A stretch of 64,000 bases of DNA from Thalassospira lucentensis MCCC 1A00383 = DSM 14000 (GCF_000421265.1 NZ_ATWN01000010.1:62001-126000), one strand, 5' to 3'. Shown: positions 51,465 to 61,957, counted from the first letter of the stretch. Notes: generated by a model not told the origin, from the sequence alone. A program made the numbers and translations.

Positions 51465-51980
51465 ATGCTGACCGACCTTCCCTATTTTGCGACGGCCGAG
51501 AAATATTTTGATATTGGCGTCATCGATATGGTGCTGCGGCTGTGTGCGGCGACGGTGATTGGCATGATCATCGGGCTTAACCGCGATGTGAATGGCAAGC
51601 CGACCGGCATGCGGACCTTGGCACTTGTCAGTCTGGGGGCGGCTGTTGTGTCGGTCGTTGCGGTACATTTTCAGGATCTGATTGACCATCCTGATGCGCT
51701 TTCACGCGTTGTGCAGGGCTTGTTGCAGGGGGTTTTGACCGGCATCGGCTTTATCGGTGCCGGCGTGATCATGCGTCAGCCTAAAAGCATGACGGTTTCC
51801 GGCCTGACAACGGCGGCAACGGTTTGGATCACCGCCGCCCTTGGCATTGCCTGTGCGCTTGCTGCGTGGCACATTGTGATCATCGCCACGGTCTTGGCCC
51901 TGTTTGTTCTGATTGTGCTTAAACCGGTTGAACGAATGCTGGTGCGCCTGATCAGCGACAAGGATGCCGCACGCGACTAG
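51465..51980 (+). CDS. MgtC/SapB-family membrane protein
   Basis: About 171 aa. Four to five membrane helices with the family motif RLCAATVIGMIIGLNRDVNGKPTGMRTLALVSLGAA and GVLTGIGFIGAGVIMR. MgtC-type proteins affect Mg2+ homeostasis and ATP synthase. The C-terminal soluble domain of full MgtC is missing, which is common in short members. ATG 51465 is chosen; the frame is open back to 51393 without a good site. Confidence 0.88.
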   Translation: MLTDLPYFATAEKYFDIGVIDMVLRLCAATVIGMIIGLNRDVNGKPTGMRTLALVSLGAAVVSVVAVHFQDLIDHPDALSRVVQGLLQGVLTGIGFIGAGVIMRQPKSMTVSGLTTAATVWITAALGIACALAAWHIVIIATVLALFVLIVLKPVERMLVRLISDKDAARD

Positions 51981-52004
51981 CGAGGATGGTTCGGGCGCCG
52001 GACT

Positions 52005-53045
52005 TTAAAAATCCTCCCCCTCGCGGAAGGCGGCAAGATCATCAATGCGTCGATAAGGCAAAAGTGTTTGCAGTTCCTGGGCGGGCACGCCAACCATCAG
52101 ATCATGTAAATGACGCGCAAGGACTTCACCCACATGCCGTTGTGGCTGGTAGTAGTAGGCCAGTTTTTGTTTTGACAGCATGCGGAACGGCATGCCGCCA
52201 AACCCGACAACCCCGATCCCGTCACGGATGGTGTCCATGTTCAGTTCCATCAGGGCTTCGAGTGCGCCGATCATGGTCATTTGGCTGGCGCAGACAATTG
52301 CGGTGGCATCGCGTTGGGTGCGAAACAGCGTGGTGGTGGCATCGCGGGCGGCGCGCACGGAAACATCGGAGCGCATCCAGATCAGGCTTTCGGGATCAAG
52401 CCCGGCTTCTGTCATTGCGCGGCGGGCGCCCTGTTTGCGATAGCCAAAAAAGGTCAGGTTTTCCGGCGGGTCGATCATGCCGATTTTGCGGTGTCCATCT
52501 GCGATCAGGCGTTTGACGGCGTCATAGGCGGCCTGTTCATCATCGTGATCGACAAAGGCATGCGGGGTTAAAAGTTCGGTCCGGCCAAAACTGACAAATG
52601 GAAAATCATGTTGCAGGCAATATTTTGCCCGGCTGTCCTGGGATGTGGTGCGTGAAAAGACCACGGCATCTGCCATGCGTTGGGTATGGACGCGTATGAC
52701 GGGCTCAAGCGGGTCTTTGTTGCTGGTTTGAGCTAGAACCACCAGCGAATAGCGGTCTGCCTCCAGCCCCTGTGCGAGGCTTTCGACCTGTGCCAGAAAC
52801 CCCGGATCGCCGTAATCGCCGACTTCCGGGGAATAGAGGATCGAACAGACCTGCATGGTTTTACCCGTGCGCAGCATGACGCCGCGGGCATCGGGCTGAT
52901 ACCCGATTTGTTCGGCTGCGGCCTTTACCTTGGCCACTGTGCCGGGTTTGACCTCTGGCCCGTCTTTGAGCGCACGTGAAACTGTCGTAACTGACAGGCC
53001 AAGATGTTCGGCAATCGTGCGAAGGTTCGGGCGCGAGGCGGGCAT
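52005..53045 (-). CDS. LacI-family repressor of the beta-glucoside locus
   Basis: About 346 aa. N-terminal LacI helix-turn-helix NLRTIAEHLGLSVTTVSRALKDGPEVKPGTVAKVKAAAEQIGYQPD, then a periplasmic-binding-like sugar sensor (AQTSNKDPLEPVI...). Downstream of the GH1 gene on the same strand (67-bp gap). Matching operators occur at 54495 and 54604 at both ends of the region between the GH1 gene and the ABC transporter genes. Probably senses a glucoside and controls both transcription units. Confidence 0.92.
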   Translation of the reverse strand: MPASRPNLRTIAEHLGLSVTTVSRALKDGPEVKPGTVAKVKAAAEQIGYQPDARGVMLRTGKTMQVCSILYSPEVGDYGDPGFLAQVESLAQGLEADRYSLVVLAQTSNKDPLEPVIRVHTQRMADAVVFSRTTSQDSRAKYCLQHDFPFVSFGRTELLTPHAFVDHDDEQAAYDAVKRLIADGHRKIGMIDPPENLTFFGYRKQGARRAMTEAGLDPESLIWMRSDVSVRAARDATTTLFRTQRDATAIVCASQMTMIGALEALMELNMDTIRDGIGVVGFGGMPFRMLSKQKLAYYYQPQRHVGEVLARHLHDLMVGVPAQELQTLLPYRRIDDLAAFREGEDF

Positions 53046-53112
53046 ATGCAGGTCCGTTCTTGTGGTCGTGGCGAGCGGTATTGTGGCGGACAATCTAATC
53101 GCGCGGCTATGG

Positions 53113-54444
53113 TTAAGGCAATGCGTTGCTTTTGATTACGTTGCGCATGAAGTCATAGGATGCCTTTGGCGTGCGTTTTTGAGTGGTGTAATCGACATGC
53201 ACCAAGCCAAACCGTTTTTCATAGCCATAAGCCCATTCGAAATTATCAAGCAAAGACCAGGGCATGTATCCCTGAACATTCGCACCTTCTTTCGTGGCGC
53301 GTAAAACGGCTGAGAGATATTCATCGTAATAGGCGATGCGATCCTGATCATCGATTTTACCATTTGCGTCAGGCAGATCGATAAAGGCACCGCCATTTTC
53401 CGTGACAAAGACCGGCGGGTTACCATAGTCGTTTTGCAAGATTTTCATCGTGCGATAAAAACAATCGCCATCAATTGCCCACCCCATTTCGGTGCGGCGG
53501 AAATATTTTGGTGGTTCTGCATGCTTAAACGGCCAGGCCTTGTCGCTTGCAGCTTCGATATAGCTTGGGAAATATTGATTTAGGCCCTGAAAATCGACCT
53601 TGGTTTTTATGGCTTCAAGGTCGCCGTCCCGAATGTGGGGTTCCATCCGGTCCAAAATCAGCTCCGGGTAACGGCCATAATAGACCGGATCAAGGAACAC
53701 GCCGTTCCATTTTGCTTCAAACAGATCGATCAGATGTGCGTCCTGTTCCCGGCGCTCTGGCAATGTATAGCCTTTATGCATCGGCAAAACGAATCCAACC
53801 GGGGCTTCGGGGAAATGGCCTTTGATGATCTTGGTGGCGCGTGCATGGCATAAATTTAAATGATGGGCGGTCCGCATGGCGGCACGCGGATCGGCAATGC
53901 CCGGTGCGTGTCGGCCTTCTTCATGGCCGACCCAGGCAACCACATTGGGTTCATTAAATGTTACCCAGGATTTCACCCGGTCGCCGAGCCGGGATGCAAG
54001 AAGTTCGGTATAATCCCCAAACCAGTCAACAATGTCGCGGTTTGTCCAGCCGCCCCGGTCCTGAAGCGCTTGGGGCAGATCCCAGTGATACAGGCACAAC
54101 CATGGTTCAATGCCGCGTTCAAGCATGCCGTCAATCAGGCGACTGTAAAAATCAATGCCGGCTTCGTTTACCCTGCCGGTTCCTTCGGGCAGGACGCGCG
54201 GCCACATGACCGAAAAACGGTAATGTTTGGCGCCAAGGTTTTTGATCAGATCAAGGTCTTCTGCCCAGCGGTGATAATGATCACAAGCAATGCTTCCGTT
54301 GTCGCCATTGGCAACGCGGCCCGGCGTTGCGCAATAGGTGTCCCAGATGGTGGCGCCACGCCCGTCATTTTTGGCGCCGCCTTCAATCTGATAACTGGAT
54401 GTTGAGACACCCCAGCGGAAACCGTCGGGAAATGATTTGGTCAT
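53113..54444 (-). CDS. GH1 beta-glucosidase
   Basis: About 443 aa (beta/alpha)8 glycosidase without signal peptide, so cytosolic. Acid/base E165 in VTFNEPN, nucleophile E349 in FVTENGG, and the N-terminal FPDGFRWGVSTSSYQIEG and HYRFSVMWPRVLP typical of GH1. It hydrolyses imported beta-glucosides such as cellobiose. AAGGAAGC precedes ATG 54444. Forms one unit with lacI (minus strand) and faces the sugar ABC operon. Confidence 0.95.
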   Translation of the reverse strand: MTKSFPDGFRWGVSTSSYQIEGGAKNDGRGATIWDTYCATPGRVANGDNGSIACDHYHRWAEDLDLIKNLGAKHYRFSVMWPRVLPEGTGRVNEAGIDFYSRLIDGMLERGIEPWLCLYHWDLPQALQDRGGWTNRDIVDWFGDYTELLASRLGDRVKSWVTFNEPNVVAWVGHEEGRHAPGIADPRAAMRTAHHLNLCHARATKIIKGHFPEAPVGFVLPMHKGYTLPERREQDAHLIDLFEAKWNGVFLDPVYYGRYPELILDRMEPHIRDGDLEAIKTKVDFQGLNQYFPSYIEAASDKAWPFKHAEPPKYFRRTEMGWAIDGDCFYRTMKILQNDYGNPPVFVTENGGAFIDLPDANGKIDDQDRIAYYDEYLSAVLRATKEGANVQGYMPWSLLDNFEWAYGYEKRFGLVHVDYTTQKRTPKASYDFMRNVIKSNALP

Positions 54445-54494
54445 GTTCGCTTCCTTGCCTTGTTCTGGGTGCTTTTGTCGGGCGCACTCAAAAT

Positions 54495-54506
54495 CGTAAC
54501 GTTTCG
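54495..54506. promoter_or_regulatory. LacI-type operator upstream of the GH1 gene
   Basis: CGTAACGTTTCG is the reverse complement of the operator at 54604-54615. It lies 51 bp upstream of the GH1 start codon, in the divergent region. Confidence 0.7.
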
Positions 54507-54568
54507 GAAAAATCGGCAAAAAAATACCGATGTTTCATTTTGTCCCTATTATGGGCTGGTTTTGTTGA

Positions 54569-54615
54569 TTGACAAGAGCGAATAAAGCGCTTATCAAAAA
54601 AATCGAAACGTTACG
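54569..54615 (+). promoter_or_regulatory. promoter and LacI-type operator of the sugar ABC operon
   Basis: TTGACA (54569-54574), a 17-bp spacer and TATCAA (54592-54597) form a sigma-70-type promoter. The operator CGAAACGTTACG (54604-54615) sits just after the expected start site, where a repressor would block initiation. Together with the copy at 54495 it allows control of both directions, perhaps through a loop. Confidence 0.7.
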
Positions 54616-54674
54616 AATTTTCGACCAAAAAGAAGTCGGCATTGAACGTACCCTATTAGGGAGGAACATCCGTT

Positions 54675-55919
54675 ATGAAGAAATTTTCCACAGCCGCAGT
54701 ATGCGCGGCATTTCTGAGCGTCGGTGTATCTGCCGGTGCGATTCATGCCCAGACGGCAGAAGTCCTGCATTGGTGGACGTCGGGCAGTGAGCAGGCGGCA
54801 CTTGCCGAAGTGCGCAAGGCGTTTGAGGCCAAAGGTGGCACATGGGTTGATACCCCGATTGCCGGGGGCAGTAACGCCCGTGCAGCAGCCGTGAACCGTA
54901 TGCTTGGCGGTGATCCGGCTGCGGTGTTTCAGTTCTCCATCGGTCAACAATTGCGTGAACTTGCCGATCAAGGCCTTCTGGCCAATGTTGGCAAGGTTGC
55001 CGATGAAGAAAACTGGGATGAAAAATTGCCGCCTTTGATCGTCAAGGCGGCAAAATATGACGGTAATTACATCGCCGCCCCAATCAACATCCATGGTGAA
55101 AACTGGATGTTCTATAACAAGGCTGTGCTTGAAGACGCTGGCATTGATGTGCCGACAAGCTGGGATGACTTCATCGCGGCGGCAGAGAAGCTTAAGGCAG
55201 CTGGCGTAACGCCGATTGGTCTGGGTGGGCAGCCGTGGCAGGAGCGCATCATGTTCAACAGTGTACTTTTGGGTGTTGGCGGACGTGAATTCTATGCCGA
55301 TCTATACAGCACGCTTGATGATGACCTTCTGGAATCCGACACCATGCATCAGGTGTTTGAAACCTTTGCCGCACTGAAGCCCTTTGTCGATGAATCAAGT
55401 CCAGGTCGGAATTGGAACGAAGCAACCAATATGGTGATCAAGGGCGATGCGGCTTTCCAGTTCATGGGGGATTGGGCCAAGGGCGAAATCATTGCCGCGG
55501 GGATCGAGCCGGGCACCACGGTTGGTTGCGCCTTCGCACCTGCTGTTGATACCGCCTATATCATGACTGTGGATGCCTTTGCCTTTTCGGCAATGGACGG
55601 CGAAGACGCAACCCCCGCACAGGAAAAAATGGCGCAAGTCATGCTGGAGCCAGATGTGCAGATTGCCTTTAACATGAAAAAGGGATCGATCCCTGCGCGT
55701 CTGGATGTGCCCTCCGACAGCTTTGATTCTTGTGCGCAAACGGCCATCAAAACCCTTCAGGACAAAAAGACCCATCTGGTTAGTACCGGTCTGTTCGGGG
55801 TGCCAAGTGCCGTTTCGGGCGCGATTGATGACAGCATCTCCAATTTCTGGAACAGTGCTGACATGAGCCCGAAAGAGGGTCAGGAACAATTCCACGAAGC
55901 AATTTCCTACGCCAAGTAA
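54675..55919 (+). CDS. sugar ABC transporter substrate-binding protein
   Basis: 414 aa. Signal peptide ending in IHAQT, mature start AEVLHWWTSGSEQAALAEVRKAFEAKGGTW typical of family-1 sugar-binding proteins of the glucose/oligosaccharide group (as in GtsA-type). Aromatic and acidic residues of the binding cleft are present (GGQPWQE, MGDWAKGEI). Two Cys in CAFAPAV and SCAQT may form a disulfide. First gene of the ABC operon, under the LacI operator. Beta-glucosides or glucose-containing oligosaccharides are likely ligands by context. Confidence 0.9.
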   Translation: MKKFSTAAVCAAFLSVGVSAGAIHAQTAEVLHWWTSGSEQAALAEVRKAFEAKGGTWVDTPIAGGSNARAAAVNRMLGGDPAAVFQFSIGQQLRELADQGLLANVGKVADEENWDEKLPPLIVKAAKYDGNYIAAPINIHGENWMFYNKAVLEDAGIDVPTSWDDFIAAAEKLKAAGVTPIGLGGQPWQERIMFNSVLLGVGGREFYADLYSTLDDDLLESDTMHQVFETFAALKPFVDESSPGRNWNEATNMVIKGDAAFQFMGDWAKGEIIAAGIEPGTTVGCAFAPAVDTAYIMTVDAFAFSAMDGEDATPAQEKMAQVMLEPDVQIAFNMKKGSIPARLDVPSDSFDSCAQTAIKTLQDKKTHLVSTGLFGVPSAVSGAIDDSISNFWNSADMSPKEGQEQFHEAISYAK

Positions 55920-56006
55920 GGTGTGGGACTGCGCAATACTTTGCAGGGATGTGCTGCTGCGTGACCGCTAAGGCGGGTGCAGCGGCACCTTTACAAAGAA
56001 GCGAGA

Positions 56007-56963
56007 ATGTTTATGGCCGATCCGGCACAAGGTGTGTTGCAGCGTTCAGTTGAGAACGATGCGATCCAGAAGACAGGCAGGCGGCGTTGGCGTCCGCAAT
56101 GGACCGCCAGAATGGCGCTTATCCCTGCCATGACCATTACGATTGTCTGTTTTTACGGATTCATTATCTGGACTTTTGTGATTTCGCTGACGCGGTCACG
56201 TTTGTTGCCGGTCTATAAATTTACCGGGTTTGACCAGTATGTTCGGTTATTTGCCAATGAACGCTGGTGGACGTCGATGCAGAATTTGGCGATCCACGGG
56301 TTTTTGTTCATTGGCGGCTGCATGGTGTTTGGCTATTTGCTGGCGATCTTGATTGATCGCCGGGTCAAGGCCGAAGGCATGTACCGCACTATTTTCATGT
56401 TGCCTCTTTCGATGTCATTCATCGTGACGGGGGTGATCTGGCAATGGGTGATGAACCCGGGACTGGGTTTGCAGGAAGCCGTACGTGCGCTGGGTTGGGA
56501 CAGTTTCGAGTTCAACTGGATCGTCCGGCCGGACCGCGCGATCTATACGCTGGCGATTGCTGGTATCTGGCAACAGGTTGGATTGTGCATGGCGCTGTTT
56601 CTGGCTGGGCTTCGTAATATTGACCCGAACATCTGGAAGGCATCGCGTGTTGATGGCATTCCGGTATGGCGGGTCTATCTGCACATCATTACCCCGATGC
56701 TGCGTACGGTCTTCTTCACGGTATTTATCCTGATGAGTGCGATTGTCATGAAGGCGTTTGACCTTGTTGTTGCACTGACCGGTGGCGGGCCGGGATTTTC
56801 ATCTGATTTGCCAGCGCGGTTCGTGGTTGATCATATTCTTAACCGGCAGGAACTTGGTCTTGGCGCGGCAGGTGCGTTTGTCTTGTTGTGCACCGTGATC
56901 GCGGTCATTTCGCCTTATATTTACTTCGAGCTGAAAAAAGAGCGCGGCGGGCGGGGGCATTGA
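56007..56963 (+). CDS. sugar ABC transporter permease 1
   Basis: About 318 aa, six membrane helices of the MalF-like/UgpA type. EAA loop: GLRNIDPNIWKASRVDGIPVWRVYLHIITPMLRTV. The N-terminal 30 residues are hydrophilic and cytosolic. ATG 56007 (MFMADP) is chosen; ATG 56013 is two codons downstream. Followed by permease 2 with a 2-bp gap. Confidence 0.9.
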   Translation: MFMADPAQGVLQRSVENDAIQKTGRRRWRPQWTARMALIPAMTITIVCFYGFIIWTFVISLTRSRLLPVYKFTGFDQYVRLFANERWWTSMQNLAIHGFLFIGGCMVFGYLLAILIDRRVKAEGMYRTIFMLPLSMSFIVTGVIWQWVMNPGLGLQEAVRALGWDSFEFNWIVRPDRAIYTLAIAGIWQQVGLCMALFLAGLRNIDPNIWKASRVDGIPVWRVYLHIITPMLRTVFFTVFILMSAIVMKAFDLVVALTGGGPGFSSDLPARFVVDHILNRQELGLGAAGAFVLLCTVIAVISPYIYFELKKERGGRGH

Positions 56964-56965
56964 GC

Positions 56966-57820
56966 ATGCGTTATAATCGACTTGCCCTTTATGGGCTGCT
57001 CATTCTTGCCGCCATCATGATCATGGCGCCGGTTTTCATCATGATTTCAACGTCGTTAAAATCGATGGATGAGATCCGTAATGGCAGTATCTTCGCCCTG
57101 CCCGCTGATCCCGGATTCGCGGCTTGGGGCAAGGCCTGGTTTGGCGATTGCAGTCAGGCACTTGGTGATCAATGCGGCGGGCTTTCATCGTCATTCCTTA
57201 CCTCGGTCAAGATCGTGATTCCGGCTTTGATCCTGTCGGTCGGTCTTGGGGCTATTACGGGTTATGCGCTGGCGGCGTGGAAAATGAAATGGGCCAATGT
57301 GATGTTTGCCGCCCTTCTGGTTGGTATGTTCATTCCCCCGCAGGTGACCCTTTATCCCTTGATCATCATGATCCGCGAGCTTGGCATATTTGGCTCCATA
57401 CCCGGGTTGATCCTGGTGCATGTCATCTGGGGTGTTGCCTTTACCACCATGATGTTTCGCAACTTCTTTAAAACCGTTCCAGAGGATTTGTTGAAAGCAG
57501 CACGGATCGACGGGGCGGGATTCTGGCGATTGTTCTGGCACGTGATGTTGCCGCTTTCGCTGCCGATTCTGGGTGTCGCGATGATTTTGCAGTTCACCTA
57601 TATCTGGAATGATTTTCTGTTGGGTCTGACCTTTGGCGGGCGATCGGGTCAACCGATGACCGTCGCACTTAACAACCTTGTCGGATCACAGTTCGGCGAG
57701 AAGGAATATAATGTCGATATGGCTGCAACCATGCTGACAGCCCTGCCAACGCTTGCGGTTTATCTATTGTCGGGGCGGCTGTTTGTGCGCGGAATTGCCG
57801 CAGGTGCGGTGAAAGGGTAA
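56966..57820 (+). CDS. sugar ABC transporter permease 2
   Basis: About 284 aa MalG-like permease with six helices and the EAA motif VPEDLLKAARIDGAGFWRLFWHVMLPLSLP. A periplasmic loop after helix 1 (about residues 55-80) contains two Cys (FGDCSQALGDQCGG). Stop and start codons are 5 bp apart from the ATPase gene, consistent with an operon. Confidence 0.9.
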   Translation: MRYNRLALYGLLILAAIMIMAPVFIMISTSLKSMDEIRNGSIFALPADPGFAAWGKAWFGDCSQALGDQCGGLSSSFLTSVKIVIPALILSVGLGAITGYALAAWKMKWANVMFAALLVGMFIPPQVTLYPLIIMIRELGIFGSIPGLILVHVIWGVAFTTMMFRNFFKTVPEDLLKAARIDGAGFWRLFWHVMLPLSLPILGVAMILQFTYIWNDFLLGLTFGGRSGQPMTVALNNLVGSQFGEKEYNVDMAATMLTALPTLAVYLLSGRLFVRGIAAGAVKG

Positions 57821-57825
57821 CCAGA

Positions 57826-58905
<1,080 letters not shown>

Positions 58906-58937
58906 CCGCTCGGAAAGCACTTCGCGCCTGTATTGGC

Positions 58938-59498
58938 CTAGCGGGCCATCATGGGGTTACCAAGTGCACTATCGGACATCACCGGGTATTTCGATGCGGC
59001 GTTGGGCAATTGATAATGCCACCATTCGTGGTCATAAAACTCGAACCCGGCACTGACCATGATGCCCAGCAGGATAAAACGGTTGGCTTCGGCGGTTTTG
59101 GAAATCAAATCCGAGCCGTGATAGGACCGGTCATGCATTTCATCAAACCCTGCCCCCATATCCAGTTCCTTGCCGTTTTGATCAATCAGGGTTAGATCAA
59201 TGGCAACACCACGACCATGTGGCGATCCGAAATCAGGGTTGGCGACGAAATCGGGGTTGGGCGAATGGTTCCACAGGGCGCGTTGGGCTTCCTGAGGGCG
59301 GAACGCATCAAGAATGCGAAGCTTCAACCCCTGACGACGTGCCATGGCCGATGCCTTTTTCAGGCATTTTGCCGCATCCGCATGAAGATAGCAGGCAGGT
59401 CGTGTATATATCGGTGCCCCGGTGAAATTGCGATCCGTGGCATAGACGATATCAATTTCGACATCATATTCTTGTGGCGTAATTTCGACCAGCGCCAT
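58938..59498 (-). CDS. D-Ala-D-Ala dipeptidase (VanX/DdpX-like)
   Basis: About 186 aa zinc peptidase. Motifs: R67 in DAFRPQE, H94 and D101 in SPHGRGVAIDLTL, E158 and H161 in EWWHY. No signal peptide, so a cytosolic DdpX-like role (recycling D-Ala from cell-wall peptides) is more likely than vancomycin resistance; no vanA/vanH genes are adjacent. ATG 59498 (MALVEI) matches the family start; GTG 59528 would be the longer alternative. Divergent from tsaB. Confidence 0.9.
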   Translation of the reverse strand: MALVEITPQEYDVEIDIVYATDRNFTGAPIYTRPACYLHADAAKCLKKASAMARRQGLKLRILDAFRPQEAQRALWNHSPNPDFVANPDFGSPHGRGVAIDLTLIDQNGKELDMGAGFDEMHDRSYHGSDLISKTAEANRFILLGIMVSAGFEFYDHEWWHYQLPNAASKYPVMSDSALGNPMMAR

Positions 59499-59544
59499 CG
59501 CCGGAGGCCCCCTGTTCTTGTCGTTCACCGATTACATAAAAAAG

Positions 59545-60306
59545 ATGCTGACGGGTCAGTCGCGTTCTTCAGATAGCGCAGATCACGCTGCATCGCAATT
59601 AGCGGAGAAATCCGGCCCGACGCTTTTGGCAATTGATACTGCCTCAACGTCGCTGACGACCGCTGTTTTGATCAATGGTGAGGTCAAAGGCGAACTTTTC
59701 GCCAATATGGAACGCGGACAGGCAGAACACCTGATGAGCTTCATCGCTGAAAGCCTTGAGAAAGCGGGCATCGGCTTTGACGCGGTTGATGGCATCGCGG
59801 TTACGGTCGGTCCGGGCGCCTTTACCGGAATGCGCATTGGTCTGGCGACCGCGCGTGCCCTTGGTCTTGCACGCAAAATCCCGGTGGTCGGGGTGAGTTC
59901 GCTTGAAGCCGTGGCATACGGCGTGTCTGAACGTGATCAGCAGGGGCGCAATATTTTGGTGGCGCTTGATAGCAAGAGAAACGAGATTTTTGCACAGGCC
60001 TTTGATGGCAAAAAAAGACCACTGAGCACGCCTGAATGTGTTGCCCCGCGTCAGGCTCTGATGATGGCACCACCCGGCGATACGATTTTGGCCGGGGACG
60101 CAACACCGCGTTTGTTAACCGCCGCCGCCCATGCGCCAGATGCGTTTTATGATTGCACGGCCCATAGTTTGCCGCGTGCGGGCAATGTTGCATTGATTGC
60201 TGCGTCGCGTTGGGAAAGTGGTGAAAACCTTGCCCCGGTTCCGATGTATTTGCGCGCGCCCGATGCACGCCGGATCGAAGATCAGGGACCGCAGAAAAAG
60301 AAATGA
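59545..60306 (+). CDS. tsaB: tRNA threonylcarbamoyladenosine biosynthesis protein TsaB
   Basis: About 253 aa ASKHA-fold partner of TsaD in t6A37 formation. LLAIDTASTSLTTAVL, AEHLMSFIAESLEKAGI, VTVGPGAFTGMRIGLATARALGL are diagnostic. ATG 59545 is the likely start, with an N-terminal ~25-residue extension before the fold; TTG 59518 would make it longer. Overlaps rimI by 4 bp, the usual tsaB-rimI pairing. Confidence 0.94.
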   Translation: MLTGQSRSSDSADHAASQLAEKSGPTLLAIDTASTSLTTAVLINGEVKGELFANMERGQAEHLMSFIAESLEKAGIGFDAVDGIAVTVGPGAFTGMRIGLATARALGLARKIPVVGVSSLEAVAYGVSERDQQGRNILVALDSKRNEIFAQAFDGKKRPLSTPECVAPRQALMMAPPGDTILAGDATPRLLTAAAHAPDAFYDCTAHSLPRAGNVALIAASRWESGENLAPVPMYLRAPDARRIEDQGPQKKK

Positions 60307-60869
60307 CCCGCACATCACCAAACGGTCCCGTGCCGGGTCGCGCCGGATCGGATCGTGCCAATAATTCCTCCCCCTCAAAAAAACCAAAAACCATCGAACT
60401 GGTGGCTTTGACCGGTGCTTTTGCGTCGGTTGCGGCAGCTTTGCACGAACAGGGGTTTGATGATTGCTGGGACGCGGATGCGATCACGCGGTTACTCGAC
60501 GTGCCCGGTGCGTTTGGATTGTTGGCATTTCAGCCCGGTGACAATGCCCGCAATGGGGCCGATATCCCGTTGGGGTTTGTGTTGGTGCAGGCGGTTCTGG
60601 ACGAAGCGGAAATCAATACAATCGTTGTCACGCCGTCGGCACGTGGGTTGGGTGTCGGTAAAAAGCTGCTGAGCGGGGTTGAAGAACGCCTTCGCGCAGA
60701 TGATGTGACGCGCATGCTGCTTGAAGTCGCAATTGATAATGAGCCGGCGTTAAGGCTGTATCGCGGGTTTGGCTTTGCCGAAATTGGCCGTCGTAAAAGA
60801 TACTATGACAGGCGCGATGGGCAGAAGGTCGATGCCTTGGTGCTTGAACATCATCTGGTACGTGACTGA
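60303..60869 (+). CDS. rimI: ribosomal-protein-alanine N-acetyltransferase (RimI-like)
   Basis: 188 aa. GNAT core IPLGFVLVQAVLDEAEINTIVVTPSARGLGVGKKLLSGVEERL, LLEVAIDNEPALRLYRGFGFAEIGRRKRYY. RimI acetylates the N-terminus of ribosomal protein S18 in E. coli. The N-terminal ~28 residues are hydrophilic and additional to the domain. Start codon overlaps the tsaB stop (ATGA). Confidence 0.92.
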   Translation: MTRTSPNGPVPGRAGSDRANNSSPSKKPKTIELVALTGAFASVAAALHEQGFDDCWDADAITRLLDVPGAFGLLAFQPGDNARNGADIPLGFVLVQAVLDEAEINTIVVTPSARGLGVGKKLLSGVEERLRADDVTRMLLEVAIDNEPALRLYRGFGFAEIGRRKRYYDRRDGQKVDALVLEHHLVRD

Positions 60870-61017
60870 TTGATTTGCTGGTTTTTGCGTCCATGCCGGG
60901 TGGGGAAAACATGACATGCAAGTTGATCGCATTTTAATATTGTATACCCACATGATTAGTGTGGTCTTGATGTTCAACCTGTTGTACGGTAAGCCCTCAT
61001 TCGGGCTTGAAAGCTGA

Positions 61018-61263
61018 TTATCCTTTACGGATTGTCAGTCGATATGTCCCGGGCATATCCGCGATTTCGACCAGATCGATGACGTCGTCACCCATTTCTT
61101 TCACCGAACGTGGAACGTTTTTCAACGGTTCGCCGGTGCGAAGAGTTACCTCCAGAACCTGGCCCGCGGCCATGGTTTCAAGTTTGAGGCGGGTGCGCAC
61201 AAAGGTCATCGGACAGACATCCTTGGTGATGTCGATTTTCTGATCGGGGGCGGGATTGTCCAT
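61018..61263 (-). CDS. TusA-like sulfurtransferase
   Basis: About 81 aa. DVCPMTFVRTRLKLETMAAGQVLEVTL with the active-site Cys (C17, CPxxxV-type where TusA has CPxP) and the C-terminal RLTIRKG strand. TusA-like proteins shuttle persulfide sulfur. Replacement of the second Pro by Thr is seen in the broader family. Convergent with the rimI gene; start ATG 61263 after GGAGACA. Confidence 0.85.
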   Translation of the reverse strand: MDNPAPDQKIDITKDVCPMTFVRTRLKLETMAAGQVLEVTLRTGEPLKNVPRSVKEMGDDVIDLVEIADMPGTYRLTIRKG

Positions 61264-61496
61264 GATTGTCTCCTGGCAGGTGCGATGATGAAGTAGCGTC
61301 TCGCAGCGCAGGTGGCAAGGGGCCACAGGAAGACGCAGATTTTATGTCATACCCTATGATCTGGCCTGTGATCTGGAAATAAACGCGAATTCGACCTTGC
61401 GATATGTGGCAGATTTTTCGATATTGAGCCACAAGAGAGCAAAGGCTGGGACATCCCGGCTTGGGGACAGGCGGAACCGGAAACGAGAACAAGACA

Positions 61497-61919
61497 ATGC
61501 TTGCAGAATCAACCATCGAGCAAAAATGCATCGACTCGGGCCTTAAAATGACAGGCCAACGCCGGGTTATCGCCCGTGTGCTGTCAGAGTCCGAAGACCA
61601 CCCCGATGTGGAGCTGGTCTATCGCCGTGCGACCGAGATTGATCCGAAGATTTCGATTGCCACTGTTTACCGTACCGTTCGTCTTTTTGAAGAGGCGAAT
61701 ATCCTCGAAAAACATGATTTCGGTGATGGTCGTGCGCGGTATGAAGAACTGACCGAAGAGCATCACGATCATCTGATCGACATGCGGTCGGGTGATGTTA
61801 TCGAGTTTTCGAACGACAAAATTGAAAAGCTTCAGGAAGAGATTGCCAACGAGCTTGGCTACCGACTGGTCGGTCATCGTCTTGAACTTTATGGTGTTCC
61901 TTCGAAAGACGATAAATAA
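61497..61919 (+). CDS. fur: Fur-family metal-dependent regulator
   Basis: About 140 aa. Winged helix CIDSGLKMTGQRRVIARVL, DHPDVELVYRRATEIDPKISIATVYRTVRLFEEANIL and the metal-binding EEHHDHLIDMRSGDVIEFSN. No CxxC structural-zinc motif; this matches alphaproteobacterial Fur/Mur, in which the regulator senses manganese or iron. ATG 61497 follows the GAACAAGA purine region; the longer frame adds 12 residues. Usual neighbour of tsaB-rimI and of olsBA in this lineage. Confidence 0.92.
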   Translation: MLAESTIEQKCIDSGLKMTGQRRVIARVLSESEDHPDVELVYRRATEIDPKISIATVYRTVRLFEEANILEKHDFGDGRARYEELTEEHHDHLIDMRSGDVIEFSNDKIEKLQEEIANELGYRLVGHRLELYGVPSKDDK

Positions 61920-61957
61920 AAGTTAAGTTCAACTGCGCTTAACAAAGACAAAATTTT

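Noticed and set aside
58938..59498. VanX-like gene as a vancomycin-resistance determinant
   Set aside because: No vanA, vanH or vanRS genes nearby and no signal peptide; a peptidoglycan-recycling dipeptidase is more likely.
60991..61008. AAGCCC/GGGCTT hairpin between rimI and tusA
   Set aside because: Only a 6-bp stem with no T tract on either strand; not reported as a terminator.
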